Positions 9,046-22,055 of a stretch of 64,000 bases of DNA are shown here, piece by piece (position 1 is the first letter of the stretch; each line of letters begins with the position of its first letter). Below the pieces are notes generated by a model. It worked only from the letters and a program-made list of their open reading frames with translations, ran no database searches and was not told the DNA's origin. The DNA lies in contig CM044957.1 in NCBI GenBank assembly GCA_024516035.1, positions 52,634,085-52,698,084 on the forward strand. Reading direction: 5' to 3'. Source of the stretch: Bactericera cockerelli (taxonomy: Eukaryota > Arthropoda > Insecta > Hemiptera > Triozidae). The translations under genes and the position numbers were made by a program.

Positions 9046-11805
9046 CAGGCATGTCAAACTGGCGGCCCGCGGGCCGCATGCGGCCCGCCTGGTCAATTTG
9101 TGCGGCCCGCTGCGAGCGTTAGGATATAATACAATACTTCCTTATTATGAGATAAGGAAAGTTAAAAAAAAAAAATTATGGCTCGAGACTTATTTTCTTG
9201 ATTTTTTTTTCAACTTTACGAGACTCTAAAAAAAAGTAGATACTTACCTACCTACTTATTGGCAAATGAATAATAATAGTACTTAAGGACATAGGTACTT
9301 TACCTACCACAAACCTCACTGAATCTAGTTCAGATGTACGAGTGTTGGACACACCAGGGATAGGATGTGTATTGCGCATGCTCAAAAATTCATTGGGCTG
9401 ATTTCCCTTATTTCCCCTCTCCAGTCTCCTCTGTCTTTCTTTTCTTCTCTTTGTACCTAAATTCATTGGGCTGATTTCCCTTATTTCCCCTCTCCAGTCT
9501 CCTCTGTTTTTTTTTCTTCTCTTTGTACCTAATTATTTGTTTGTAGATTACTAGATTAGAGATTAGTAGTTTATTAGAACAATTTTGCTCTGTGCTTCCT
9601 CCGTGCGTTTTGTCAATCGCAGAATACCCCTTGCTGTTGTTAAACCTGTTTTGAATTTTTCCGTCTTTGTTTTAATCAAAAGTGGGATTTTCAGTTGCAG
9701 TTTGTGGTATATTCTGTTCACCTTTTCGCGATGTCTCTTTCGAAACCAAGCAGGAAAAGACAAATTGAAGTGGAAAATAGGCAATTTCAAGAAAAATGGG
9801 AACTTCTTTACTTTTGTACAGAAATTAATAAAAAGATAACGTGTCTTGTTTGTAACAATAACATTGCGGTTTCAAAAGAATACAACATTAAACGTCATTA
9901 TGACTCTCAGCATGCTAGTTTCTCCTGTTATGAAGGCAAAGTTAGAGAAAGTAAGTTGAATGATTTGAAAGAAAATGTGAAAAGACAGCAGAATGTGTTT
10001 ACTAGAGGTCAGAAAATTCAAGAGGAAGTTGTGACAGCAAGTTTTGAGATAAGCTATCTGATTATGAAACATAACAAGCCATTTTCTGATGGGGACTTTG
10101 TTAAAAAGTGTGTAATGAAAGCTGTAGATAACGTCTGCCCAGAAAAAGCAAAAGCTTTCCAAGATATTTCATTATCAAGAAATACTGTGGTTGCAAGGGT
10201 TAATGAGATGGCAGACAATTTGTGAGAACATTTAAAAACTGCACACTCCACATTTCAGTATTTTTCAATTGCAATTGACGAAAGCACTGACAGAACTGAT
10301 ATTGCACAAACTTCATTGTTTCTAAGAGCCTGCTTATCCGATATGACTGTCATTGAGGAGCTGCTAGAAGTCATTCCTTTGCATGACACTACAACAGGAG
10401 AAGATATTTTGGATGCTGTGTGGAAGGTTCTTGAAGAGAATCAACTCCCACTGGAGAAGCTGGTATCCGTTACCACCGATGGAGCTCCTTCAATGACCGG
10501 CAAAACCAAGGGGTTTGTCGCCCTTCTCAATGCCAAACTGAAAGAAAAGTTTCCTGAAAAGCCGCCTCTGAATAGTTTTCACTGTCTCATACATCAAGAA
10601 GTTCTTTGTTCAAAATCATTGAAAATGGACAGAGTAGTTAAGGAAATTTCAAAGATTGTTAATTACATCAGAGCCAGAGGTCTTAACCATCGCCAGTTTA
10701 AAAGTTTCCTGGCAGAAATGGATTCCGAATTTGAGGACTTGCCTTACTACACTGAAGTACGTTGGTTATCTTGTCACAAAGTCTTGCAAAGATTCAATGC
10801 TCTCCTTGAAGAAGTGAAACTATTCTTAGAAATGAAAGGGGAAGACGTGACTTTGTTGGAAGATTTAAATTGGCGTCAAGATGTAACATTTTTGGTTGAT
10901 ATCACAGGTCATTTACAGGAGCTAAATTTAAAACTCCAAGGTGTTGACAAGCTAATAACTAACGTTGATGAGATTCTATCAAACTTCATATAACTAGATT
11001 GCACTTATGGACAAATCAATTGAAAAAGGACAGTTTGATTAATTTCCCAACAAGCAAAATTTTTATTAAAAAAAACCTAAGCTTCAGTTTTGCTAAATAT
11101 ATTGACAAATTGGAAATTCTGAAAGCGGAGTTCGATTCCCGCTTCCAAGATTTCAAAATACACCATGACGATTTTGCGCTATTTTCAAGTCCATACTCTT
11201 TTGAGGTGGAGAAAGCTCCAGGCTGTCTGCAATTGGAATTAATTGATTTCCAAAATGATTCAAGATTAAAAGAAAAGTTTCATGAAGTAGGGGTCCCAAA
11301 AATTTATGAATACTTATCAGACGAGAAGTACAAAGAGCTTAAGAGTTTTGTAGCTCAAATCTTGTGTTACTTTGGTAGTTCATATATATGTGAACAGCTG
11401 TTTTCTAAAATAAAATGGACTAAAACCGAGCAGAGGACAAGATTAACAGACAAAAACTTGTCAAACGATCTCAAAGTTAGTGTAAAAAGCTCTTTTGTAC
11501 CTAACTTTAAGTACCTCGTTGCAGAAAAGCGTTGCCAAGCATCTGGCCAAAAATAAGCCGGTTCATAAGGATTTTTCATTGGTTTTTTAATAATTATAGG
11601 TACTTTTTGTGTAGGTATTTTCTGTATTATTTGAAACCAATAAAACTTCTATTTTTAAAACAAATTAAAAACCCTGAATTTTTCTTTCATTTTACGTCAG
11701 GATCTTTTTTTTTACGAGAGGGGGAGGGGTTGAGTACCTGCGGCCCGCCAATGATCAGCACAACTGAAAAATAGCCCTTCATACATTTTGAGTTTGACAT
11801 GCCTG
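9046..11805 (+). mobile_element. hAT-superfamily DNA transposon, complete ends, inactive
   Basis: The ends are a perfect 15-bp terminal inverted repeat (CAGGCATGTCAAACT at 9046-9060 and its complement at 11791-11805). A GGCGGCCCGC motif sits just inside the left end and recurs near the right end. Direct 8-bp flanking duplications GTCTACAC confirm transposition. Total length is 2760 bp with one transposase reading frame, now broken. Confidence 0.95.
9731..11556 (+). pseudogene. hAT transposase (BED finger; GTF2IRD2/ZBED-like), broken
   Basis: The chosen start ATG at 9731 opens MSLSKPSRKRQIEVENRQF. A BED-type zinc finger follows (C38, C41, H56, H61). The RNase H-like core is visible as IAIDESTD, then VTTDGAPSMTG, and the FHCLIHQEVLC cluster. 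The hAT C-terminal dimerisation domain is present (YEYLSDEKYKELKSFVA...SSYICEQLFSKIK). Breaks are a TGA at 10223-10225, a TAA at 10991-10993 and a frameshift just after it, so no full protein can be made. The family is the one represented in vertebrates by the domesticated GTF2IRD2 C-terminus (Charlie-like); this is family knowledge, not a search result. Confidence 0.92.
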
Positions 11806-11819
11806 GTCTACACAGATGT

Positions 11820-11984
11820 TGTGTGAAGCGTATGCGGGAGTCACCGTCAGGGTATGGTGTTTCGCCCTTCTTCGGCACCATTCCTGACGGCTCAACCCGC
11901 TAAAAAAACCCCCGCTCTTCTCTCTGGTTTATGGAACAATTTTGGTAGTACTCCGGGAGTCGAATCCCTCTGAGGTCGGGTTAG
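11820..11984. repeat. SINE-like dispersed repeat (related piece at 12333-12400)
   Basis: The stretch around 11900-11980 (CCCCGCTCTTCT...TTTTGGTAGTACTCCGGGAG) recurs next to the Pax stop codon at 12333-12400. GGGAGTCGAATCCC resembles a B box on the complementary strand. Class uncertain. Confidence 0.5.
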
Positions 11985-12128
11985 TTATCATATTTGTATT
12001 AATCACTTTGGTGATGTCACATCTACTCAAACTCGCTTCACTTAATCTTTTCTGAAACCGGGACTTGAACCACCGACCTCCAGGTTATCGATCCGCCGCC
12101 TTATCGATCAAGCCACTGAGGTCGGTCA
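11985..12128 (-). mobile_element. SINE family B, reverse copy
   Basis: It spans from ATCATATTTGTATTAATCAC to AGCCACTGAGGTCGGTCAAT. Confidence 0.83.
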
Positions 12129-12190
12129 ATGATTGGTAACATCTCACCATACAAACATTCTCAAGATGTTCAACTTAGCCTCCATTATTT

Positions 12191-12196
12191 TTTATT
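12191..12196 (-). terminator. Possible polyadenylation signal AATAAA for the Pax gene
   Basis: On the minus strand AATAAA lies about 215 bases past the Pax stop codon. Position is suitable, but AT-rich flanks make chance occurrence likely. Confidence 0.35.
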
Positions 12197-12307
12197 AATC
12201 TGAATGGTTTGACTTGGAATTTCACTGTGGTGAAGTTTGGACCCTTGTCACTGGTACTGGTTGAAATGCTTCCGCCGCCTTATCGATCAAGCTACTGAGG
12301 TGTCGGT

Positions 12308-12423
12308 AGGTCGGGACGTTAGTACCAAGAAAAAACCCCCCGCTCTTCTTTCTGGTTCCCGAAACACTTTTGGTAGTACTCCGGGAGTCGAGTGCCTGAG
12401 GTCGGGACGTTAGTACCAAGAAA
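12308..12423. repeat. 25-bp direct repeat flanking an insert at the Pax stop codon
   Basis: AGGTCGGGACGTTAGTACCA (plus AGAAA) occurs at 12308-12332 and 12399-12423. The right copy contains the last codons and stop of the Pax gene. The 66 bases between are a fragment of the repeat at 11900-11980, so the pattern looks like a retroposon insertion with target-site duplication just downstream of the stop. Confidence 0.7.
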
Positions 12424-12693
12424 TGTACGGGTTGTGTCCGGGGTGTGTCCGGGACTGGGGCGACGACATGAAGGCGGTAGAGTGGTGCAGGTAGTTGGAG
12501 TTGGGGCTGAGGGGGTTGAGGATGGAGAGGGTCGGAGGGGAGCTGGCACGGTGTTGCAGGGGGTGGGAGGAGGAGGAGGAGTTGCACATGGTGAGGGAGG
12601 ACCAGGAGGCGCCGGGGGGGCTGCCGGTGAGGGGTATCGTGTCGGAGGGGCAGCCTCCTGTGACGAGGGGGTCGGGACCTGGCGTGCTGTTAC
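12410..12693 (-). CDS. prd: Pax gene terminal exon with stop
   Basis: The acceptor (minus strand) ATATTACTTCACAG joins in frame to the previous exon. It encodes a low-complexity Ser/Pro/Thr/Asn tail ([40 protein letters not shown]) ending GHNPYISWY and TAA at 12412-12410. GC is far higher than the surroundings, typical of a conserved exon. Confidence 0.88.
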
Positions 12694-15600
12694 CTGTGAA
12701 GTAATATGAATTGAATTGAATTTTTATATTGTGACAATATACAATATTGTATGAACAATAATAATAATAATGCTTTACTTTGTGTTATGTCACTAGTGTA
12801 GTGGGTAGCGCAGAATCATAGGACTTTACCACTTTAATTTACAAAAAGTTAAAAAAAAAGTTATTTGTGTTAATCATATTTGTGTTAATCACTTTCGTGA
12901 TATCACAACTACTCAAACTCGCTTTACTAAATCTATACGCTGAAACCGGGACTTGAACCACCGACCTCCAGGTTACAAGTCCACCGCCTCGCCTTATCGA
13001 TCAAGCTACTAAGGTCGGTGTGAATAGTAATAATAATAATGCTTTACTTTGTGTTAATATGTCACAATTTTAGTGGGTAGCGCAGAATCATAGGACTTTA
13101 CCACTTTAATTTATAATATCTAGTATTACTTTTTTGCCTATGATTCTGCCACTGGTCGCTGCTTCACATCAAACCAGCTATTTATTTTTCCTCACGAGGT
13201 ATGAGTTGACCCCGAATATCCAAGTACAGAGCAGAAATATTCTTGCCCGGTGGGGATCGAACCCAGGTCACCATGCGTGCAGTGCCAAGCGCGTTAACAC
13301 ACTTGGCCACAGTGACTACCTACATTTTTTGCCAGGTTCCAGCGAATGGAAACTCACAAAAAAATATTTTCTCATCTGCCCCCACAGTCCCCCCAAAATA
13401 AAAATGTTTTGAACCTACCAGAAAGTGGTCCAATGAGTGAGAGACTTCTAGTGTTAGGAGGTAACTGGTGATGGGTAACAATTGCCCCTGGACTAATCGG
13501 GTAACTACTGGTGGGAGAGGGCATGATGTTGGGAGACACGTTGCCTACCCGGGATCCGCTACTGACAGGGTGTATCTGAGAGAAGATAAGTAGATTATAT
13601 AATAGAGTAACTACTGGTGGGAGAGGGCATGATGTTGGGCGATACATTGCCTACCCGGGATCCGCTACTGACAGGGTGTATCTGAGAGAAGATAAGTAGA
13701 TTATATAGTAGAGTAACTACTGGTGAGAAAATGGCTGTATGGGTTGTTTTTGCCCAATGCCAAAAAAAACTACCGATGGGAGAGGGCATGAAAAAAAAAG
13801 ATCTATATTAATTTATTAATATTAACGTCAAGAAAATGGCATATTTGAAAATTCTAAAGTCAAGTGAAGACTTCTTGATTTTGACATTCCGGTCCAACCC
13901 GGGCTGGTTGAGGTGAATGTGGGTAGTAGTTTTGTGAGTTTCCTGCGAATGGAGGGTAACAGCCCCGTCGTGATATGACTATGCAGTTGAAAGCGACGTT
14001 AAACCCAAAAAAAAAAAAAAAAGATCTCTAAGTTTACCATTTTTACCCCATTCGCACTATATTCGCACTATATTATTATTTATGTATTTGTTTCAATGTA
14101 TTATTTTCAAATAATTGTTATTTTTAGAAACACTAGCTATAAGTTTTATTATGTAATTTATGTATAATGTATTGTAAAATATGACATAAATCAGTGGTGC
14201 TCAACCTAGGGGTCGCGACCCCCATGGGGGTCGCGAATCTAAATCAGGGGGTCGCGAAAAAGCTTCAACCACTGAACTGGGGTCGCGGAAAAAGCTCAGG
14301 GTTCACATTGAATTGCACATTACGTTTGCACTTTATTATTAGTAAGTAACGGAACATTTAAACTTTCAATAAAAAACCTTTTTTGTCAGGGGTGGGGGGT
14401 CGCGATTTTTTTTCCCCTCCGAAGGGGAAAAAAATAAACAATTAAATTATATTAAGTTAAAAACACCGCTCAAGCTTACCTGAGAAGTAAGGAAAGTGGA
14501 TGTCTGCACCGGAGGGTAGGAGGCCCCACTCAGGCCGATGTAGGAACTGGAGGCGGCCCCGTGGCCAGGGCTGCTCTCACAATGCATCTCCTCCACATAG
14601 GCTGGGCCGCCCATGTGGGACCCACACATGGGACTGTACTCCTGCTTCAGATCATGCTTGTAGTCCACTACTGAAACAAGACAATAATAATTATAGTACA
14701 GTCGAATCTTTCCTGTTTATAAGAAAGAGAATGCCGTTGGCATTAGCACCGCCTTTGATCAAGTTTTGTTTTCTTAATTTTAATATCTATGTATGTATAT
14801 ATTCTACTAGCGGGCTGTCGCCCGCTTTGCGGGCCGAGGCATGGCCGTGAAAGCAAAAAATCCTTTTTCGCCAATGGCAGGTGTTGTAGTGGGAGTTTCG
14901 AAAAATCCCGTCTTATTGCACATCTAGACTATAAGACAAAGCTACCTACCAAATTTCAGCTTCCTAGGACTTACGGTTTGGGCTATAGAGCGATGATCAG
15001 TCAGTGGTCAGTGGTCAGTGAGTGTCTTTGACATTTATATATTAAGATATGTCATTATTTTGTAAATAAAACTTGATCCAACTTATTTAATAATAATACT
15101 GATTAAAATAAATAAGTTAGTTGATGGCATGGATATTCAGAACTATTACCTGCTGATGAGAGCAAATAAGCTCGAAACAGCTGTCCAGGTATGTTCTGAT
15201 ATTCATGTACATCTAATACAACTTCTCACTTTTCTGTTTATACTGATAATGATCTGCATATCATGTACAATATTGTACATCCTTGAGGTTCGAAAAGCTA
15301 TCGAATTGCGCCACTAGTGACTTTGGGATTCAAAAGAAAATTGCATGAAACAACAGCTAGTCTGTGTATTTCTTCTTCAATGAATTTCTTGTTCTACTTT
15401 AGAGATGAAGAAATTCATTGAAGAAATTGGAAACAAATCGATTGAAATTGGAGACAGAAGAGCTAAGGCATACCTATACCAGCGTTTATCCCTGGCAATT
15501 CAGAGAGGGAACGCTGGAAGCACTGAAGGCTCTTTTCCCACCAGCGCAGCGCAGCGATGCCCTCTCTGAAATTTTTATGATCAAACACCTCGGCCGAGGT

Positions 15601-18600
15601 GTGAAGAACGCCTATACAAAGAAAGAGACAGCCCGGCAGAGTGTATTTAATTTTACCAATGTATTTTTCTGTTTTAGAATAAATATATTCTTTAGTCTCT
15701 GTTGTAGCTTACTTGTTTTCTATGTTATAGCTTGCCCACCCCGTAGTATGGCTCCCCTCTGATGGACGAGAAGTGTCACAAAATATTTTCCATGTGCTGG
15801 GTCATCACGAGCTAACAGGAGGGTATCACTCACTAACAGTAACCAAATTTTGAAAACATTTTTTCTTCTTCTCGTTTTGGGGTTCAAACCCGGGACCTTC
15901 CGCACGGCAAGCGGATATCTTACCATTGAAATAAGATAAAAGTATATGTGCCTTTATCTTAGCGGTGAAATAATAATGTTTTTTTTTTGTGTTATTATAT
16001 CTTATATCACAACTTTAGTGGGGAGAATCATAGGAGTTTACCATTTTAATATACAATAGGTATCTTGTACTATTATTTTTTTGCCTATAATTCCGTCACT
16101 GGTTGCTGTTTCACATTCGCAGCAACTAATTTTTCCTTACGGTTTATGAGTGGATCCTGAAAATACAAATACAGAGTAAAAAAAATCCAGCCCCGCCAGG
16201 GATCGAACCTAGGTCACCATGCGTGCAATGCTTAGCGCGCTAACTCACTCGGCCACGGTGACTACTTCTAGCGGTGAAATGACATTTAGGGTTGTATGCA
16301 GAGTCCTCACTGTAGGGAAGCCCGGGTTATTTGTCCCTTCAGCTGATTTTGTTATGCAGAGACGTTTGTTTAAAGCGTCTGTGCGCATGTACAATCAGAT
16401 GTTTCTTTAATAAATAATTGTCAAGGTCGAAGTATTCCCTATAGCAAGCTCGAGACCACCCTACAGTGAACCCTATAGGGATTATAACGCACACCTAGTG
16501 CAAAAGGTATGTAACTAAAAAAAATCGATTGTAAGAGAAAATTCTTAAAAATCCTAAAAATAATAATAATAATAAACGATTTTAATCGCTTACTGAAGAA
16601 TCGTCTTTTTTGAGTTACATACCTTTTGCACTAGGTGTGCGATAAAATCGTCTCTGCATACGAGCCTTACCTTGTGGTGGTGAGGCGTAGCCAGGATCAG
16701 GCATGGACTGCGGAATCATGTAGGAAGCACTGTTCACGGGGTTGGTATTGGGGTAGGAGGAAGTAACAGGGAGACTGGGTCCTGGGTTGTAGTTGTTGCT
16801 GCCATTGCTGCTCATTTGCTTCCGAAGTCGCGCCCGGCGGTTGCTGAACCAAACCTGGCAGAGAATAATAATAATAATAAAAATACTTGTCAACTCAGTC
16901 AAATATTAATTTAACACAACTAAACAATCTTACATATGCTGTAGCCAATGTAATAACGAAAAAAATTATTGACGTGAAAGAAAGAAGTGATGATAATATG
17001 ACCAGGCGTGACTTTACACCAAATTGCAAGAAAAGGATAGATAATAACATAAAAGATTTAAGGAAAGAAGCATCTTTACTGTATGAGATAAAGGCCAATC
17101 CTCAATCATTCCGAGTAAGAAAGAAAGTACACCAAATTAAAAGAAAATATGACTTATTCAATTTACCACAGCTTGAAGAAATAATCAAACAAAAAATTTC
17201 TGCTTATGCTCAAAGAGTTCGTAGATACACGAAAAGAAATAATTGTTATAGACAAAACAAACTGTTCAATAATGACAAGAAAAAATTCTATCGATCTTTG
17301 GGAAAGAAAAATATTGTCATTACAAACCCACCCCAACCTGAACAAGTTGAAAGTTTCTGGAAAAATATTTGGAATCAAGAGACAAACATAAACCGTGAAG
17401 CAAGTTGGATTCAAAGAGAGAAATCACGTATGGAAGACGTGATACAAATGCCGGAAATGTATGTTGGCGAAAATGATATAAAGAATGCAATAACCGACAT
17501 GCAAAATTGGAAAACCCCCGGTTTTGATATGATTCCTGTATTCTGGATTAAAAGATTAACCTCACTATACAAATATTTATCCATCTTATACCAAAAGCTC
17601 ATTGAAAACCCGGATTTATGTCCAGAATGGTTCACACAAGGTAATACGGTATTAATTCCAAAAAACAATAATACTGAAGATCCAAAGAACTACCGACCTA
17701 TTACCTGCCTCCCAGTGCTGTACAAGGTTCTGACATCGATTATTAAAAGAAAGATTTACCATCATTTGGATCATAACAAGATATTACCAGAGGAACAAAG
17801 AGGTTGTTTAAAAGGCTCGTATGGATGCAAAGATTTGTTAATTATAGACAAGACCATCACAGAAGATTGTTATAAAAACAAGAAAAACCTATGCATGTGC
17901 TGGATTGACTTCATGAAAGCGTATGACTGTGTCAGTCATGAATGGATAGAAGAAGCATTGAAAATTTATCATGTAGATGGAAAAACGATCAATTTCTGCA
18001 GTAAGATAATGAAAAAAATGGAAAACACGACTTGTAATTAATATGGACTCTTGTGACTTCCAAAATACATCAGTGAATGATAGTAATGGTACATCAAAAA
18101 TTATTACGAATAATATTCATATTGAGCGGGGAATTTTTCAGGGGGATTCTTTGTCCCCCCTCTTGTTTTGTATGACCCTCATACCTATATCATCTGAACT
18201 GAAGAACTTGAAAAAAGGGTACAAATTGAGAAACACTCCTGATGATGTGAGTCATTTACTCTACATGGACGTAAATAACATTAAGTTATTTACCAAAACT
18301 GAGAATGATCTGGAAAGCTCAATCGACATTGTAAAGACAATATCAAATGATATAGGCATGTCATTTGGCTATGATAAGTGTGCAAAAATAATAATAAAGC
18401 GCGGAGTGATAACATCTCAAAATGCACAAGATCTGAGAGACGATATTGGACACAATATGATAAAAGATTTAGATCAAGACACATATTATAAATATCTTGG
18501 CATGAGAACTCGCGTCTTCAAATACAACAAATCAAACAAAATCTTAAAACTGAATACCTAAGAAGATTAAGATTAGTTCTAAATACAGAGTTAAATGGAA

Positions 18601-21600
18601 GAAACAAAATAGAAGCGATTAACAGCTTAGCAGTACCTGTTGTCGAATACAGTTTCGGCATTATTGACTGGACACAAGAAGAAATAAGGAATTTTGATTT
18701 CAAAACAAGAAAATTACTCACAAGTCACCGTACGTTACATCCTAGGTCCAACGTAAAAAGAATATATTTACCTCGAGTTGATGGTGGGCGGGGTCTAAGA
18801 AATATGGAAAACATATACAAGTTAGCAATTTTACGATTTGCCAAGTACATCAAAAGAAAAAGTCAAGACGATGCACTCATTGCAATAATGTTCAAATACA
18901 TGATGACTTCAAACCAAAGTAATATACTGAAACAGGCAGAAAAACTAGAACATGACCTCAACATCAATGATGGAGAAATCGCACCCACATCATGCAATTT
19001 TCTAAACAAGTATAGATCACTAGTAAAAGAAAAAATCAGAGAAACAACAAAGGAAGAGTGGAAAAACAAAGCATTGCATGGCCAATTCATCAGGAACATT
19101 GAAGAAAATATCTCAATTGACAATAATAAATGCTTTGACTGGTTAAAGTTGGGAAAAATAAAAAGCGAAACTGAATCCTTCATTTTGTCAGCCCAAGACC
19201 AGAGTCTCAGAACAAAATATCACGAAAAACACATCTTGAAAATAAGTGATGATGACAAATGCAGATTATGTAAATACAAACCAGAACATATAACCCACAT
19301 AATCAGTGGTTGTGAGATTTTGGCAAAACACGAATATTTAATACGACACAACAAAATATGCTCGTACCTTCATTTCGAAATCTGTAACCATTACAACATT
19401 CCCGATATTCCTGACAAGTGGTACAAATATAGTCCTGAACCTGTCCTGCAACATGAGGATATCGTGATGCTGTATGACCAACAGATTAGAACAGATCGAA
19501 CGATTCCCTGCAATAAACCAGACCTGATAATCAAGAACTTTAAAGAAAAAACTTGCCTTCTGATTGATGTATCCGTGCCTGCTGATTCGAATGTCGTTTC
19601 CAAAGAGGCAGAAAAACGACTAAAATACAAAGATCTAGCCATTGAGATTGAGCGCATGTGGGGACTGAAATGCACAATCATTCCAGTTATTATTGGAGCG
19701 CTGGGGTGTGTACCAATATCATTAGAGAAAAACCTGTCCATGCTACCCGGAAATTTCAACCTGTCAGAGATACAAACCTGTGCTGTTTTGGGGACAGCAC
19801 ATATATTACGGAAATTTGGAATTTAATTTTATAATGTAACCAATGTCTAAAAAATATTGTTTATTTTTGATGTTGGTTGTGATATACAGATATGAATAAA
19901 TATATCTTGGTTATTTATGCCATAATAATAATAATAATAATAATAATAATATTGCCTTTTTTTTATACTGCCCGATAAGGACTGTTAAAGTCCCATTATT
20001 CCAGCAGTAAGCCCAAGACATAATTATTATTATGCGGTAAAAATCCCAAATGGGAGGATAACTTGTCATGCCTCGGCTGGGTTTCGAACCCACGACCTCT
20101 GGAATCTCTGGATTCACAGAGTGCCGCCTTTACCACTGAGCTACCGGGACAGAGAAGATCATTATTGAAACAGAATCCTCATAAACTGTAGGTCGGTTTG
20201 ATTCCCCAGTGAATCAAAAATTCAGTAAGTTGATGTCAATGATTCTAAAGACATGACACAGTGATCAACACATTTTTATTTTATTTTTATTTATTTATTT
20301 TTTTTTTTGGAAGAAAAAGAAGAAATACCTTTGGAATAAAGAAAAGTTTTTTATGAAGAAAAAGAAGAAATACCTATGGGATGAAGAAAAGTTAAAAAAA
20401 GAATTGAAATCGACACGATTTTTTTAATACAAAAACGAACACAATACTTCCGATTTCTAATATTAGAAATTTATCGGAAGTAATACACACTAATGATCTG
20501 GCCTTTAGTTTCTGGCGTACCTGGATCCTAGCTTCGGTGAGTTTGGTTCTCTGGGCGAGCTCCTCCCTGGTGTAGATGTCTGGATACTGGGTCCTCTCGA
20601 AAGCTTTCTCCAGTTCGTCGAGTTGCTGAGCGGAAAATGTGGTTCGACTGCGCCTCTGCTTTCTTTTCAACGGGATTCCGGGTTCCGAATCGCAGTCTGA
20701 TCCTTCGCCTTGAATCAAAAAAGATTTTGTAATAAATAAATAAAGAAATAAATATATAAATAAATAATTAAATAAATGTATTTTTTTGTGTCATTATATC
20801 ACAAAATTTAGTGGGTAGCGCAGAATTATAGGACTTTTCCGTGTTTTAATATCGCAATATATTATTTTTGCTTAAAATTCCGTCGCTGCTAACATTAGAG
20901 CAGCTACTCATTTTTCCTCGCGAGGTATGAGTGGACCTCGAACACCCAAGTACCTACAAAGCAGAAAAAATCCTGCCCCGCTGTGGATCAAACCCAGGTC
21001 ACCGTGCGTGCAATGCCTAGCGCGCTAACTCACTCTGCCACGGTGACTACTTAATACATTAAATAATAATAAATCAGATTTGACTATTGCCTGTAGTCCA
21101 GAGATACCGAGTTCGATTCCCAGTTAGGGCAGACTTTTCGAAGAAAATTTTGTTCCTTCCAAACACGTGAAGCTTTCAGGCTGGGTGGGGTTAATGTGGG
21201 TAGCTGGTACGGTTCCCAACGAATGGAGGGTACAACTATCTATCTCAAATCAGGACGTTAACATTAAATAGAACCAACTGGTCACAATAGATCTAATTAG
21301 GTCTCAGTGTCAACTATAAGTGTTTTCAATGAAAACTCAGCAAATAGTTCAATAAAAATAAATAATTTTCTATTTATACTACCGACTTCAGTAGCTTGAT
21401 CGATAAGGCGGTGGACTTGTAAGTCGGTAGTTCAAGTCCCGGTTTCAGCGTAGATTAAATTTAGTAAAGCGAGTTTGAGTAATTGTGATATCACGAAACA
21501 CAAATGTGATAACTCTTTCTTTAATATATTTATATTATGTAGGTAATTCGAAAGGTGGTTTTACCCGTCTATTATTAGATTTAAATGGTGCTTGTCAATA

Positions 21601-22020
21601 TCTAGGTTGATACAAACCACAAGATTTCTTTAAAATAATGTGGTATTGTTCTGTTCCACTATTTGTTTTGACATCGAATTTTCAACATGGAGTTAACTAA
21701 CGCGGAGACTTGAGAGTGAATTTGAATAAGAATAAATATACATAAAAGTAAATCAAAAAAGAGAATGCCGTTGATGGTATTAGCACTACCCTTGATCAAG
21801 TTTTGTTTCTATAATAATTGTAAATATTCCTTGTATGTAGAAAGTCTTACTCATCTTACTGTAAATAAAACTTGAACATTCTCGTGACGCTGGCTTTTCC
21901 CGGCCCCACTCAGGCTGGGTGAGGTCAATGTGAGTAGCAGGTTTGTGAGTTTCCTGCGAATGGAGGGTAAAACCCCCGTCGTGATATGACCATGGCAGTT
22001 GAAAGCGACGTTAAACCCCA

Positions 22021-22055
<35 letters not shown>

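Noticed and set aside
9563..10251. Minus-strand ORFs inside the hAT element
   Set aside because: Shadows of the transposase frame, which carries recognisable BED and catalytic motifs.
12392..12709. Gly-rich 105-codon plus-strand ORF
   Set aside because: It is the antisense of the Pax terminal exon, whose minus-strand frame continues the upstream exons and ends in a stop.
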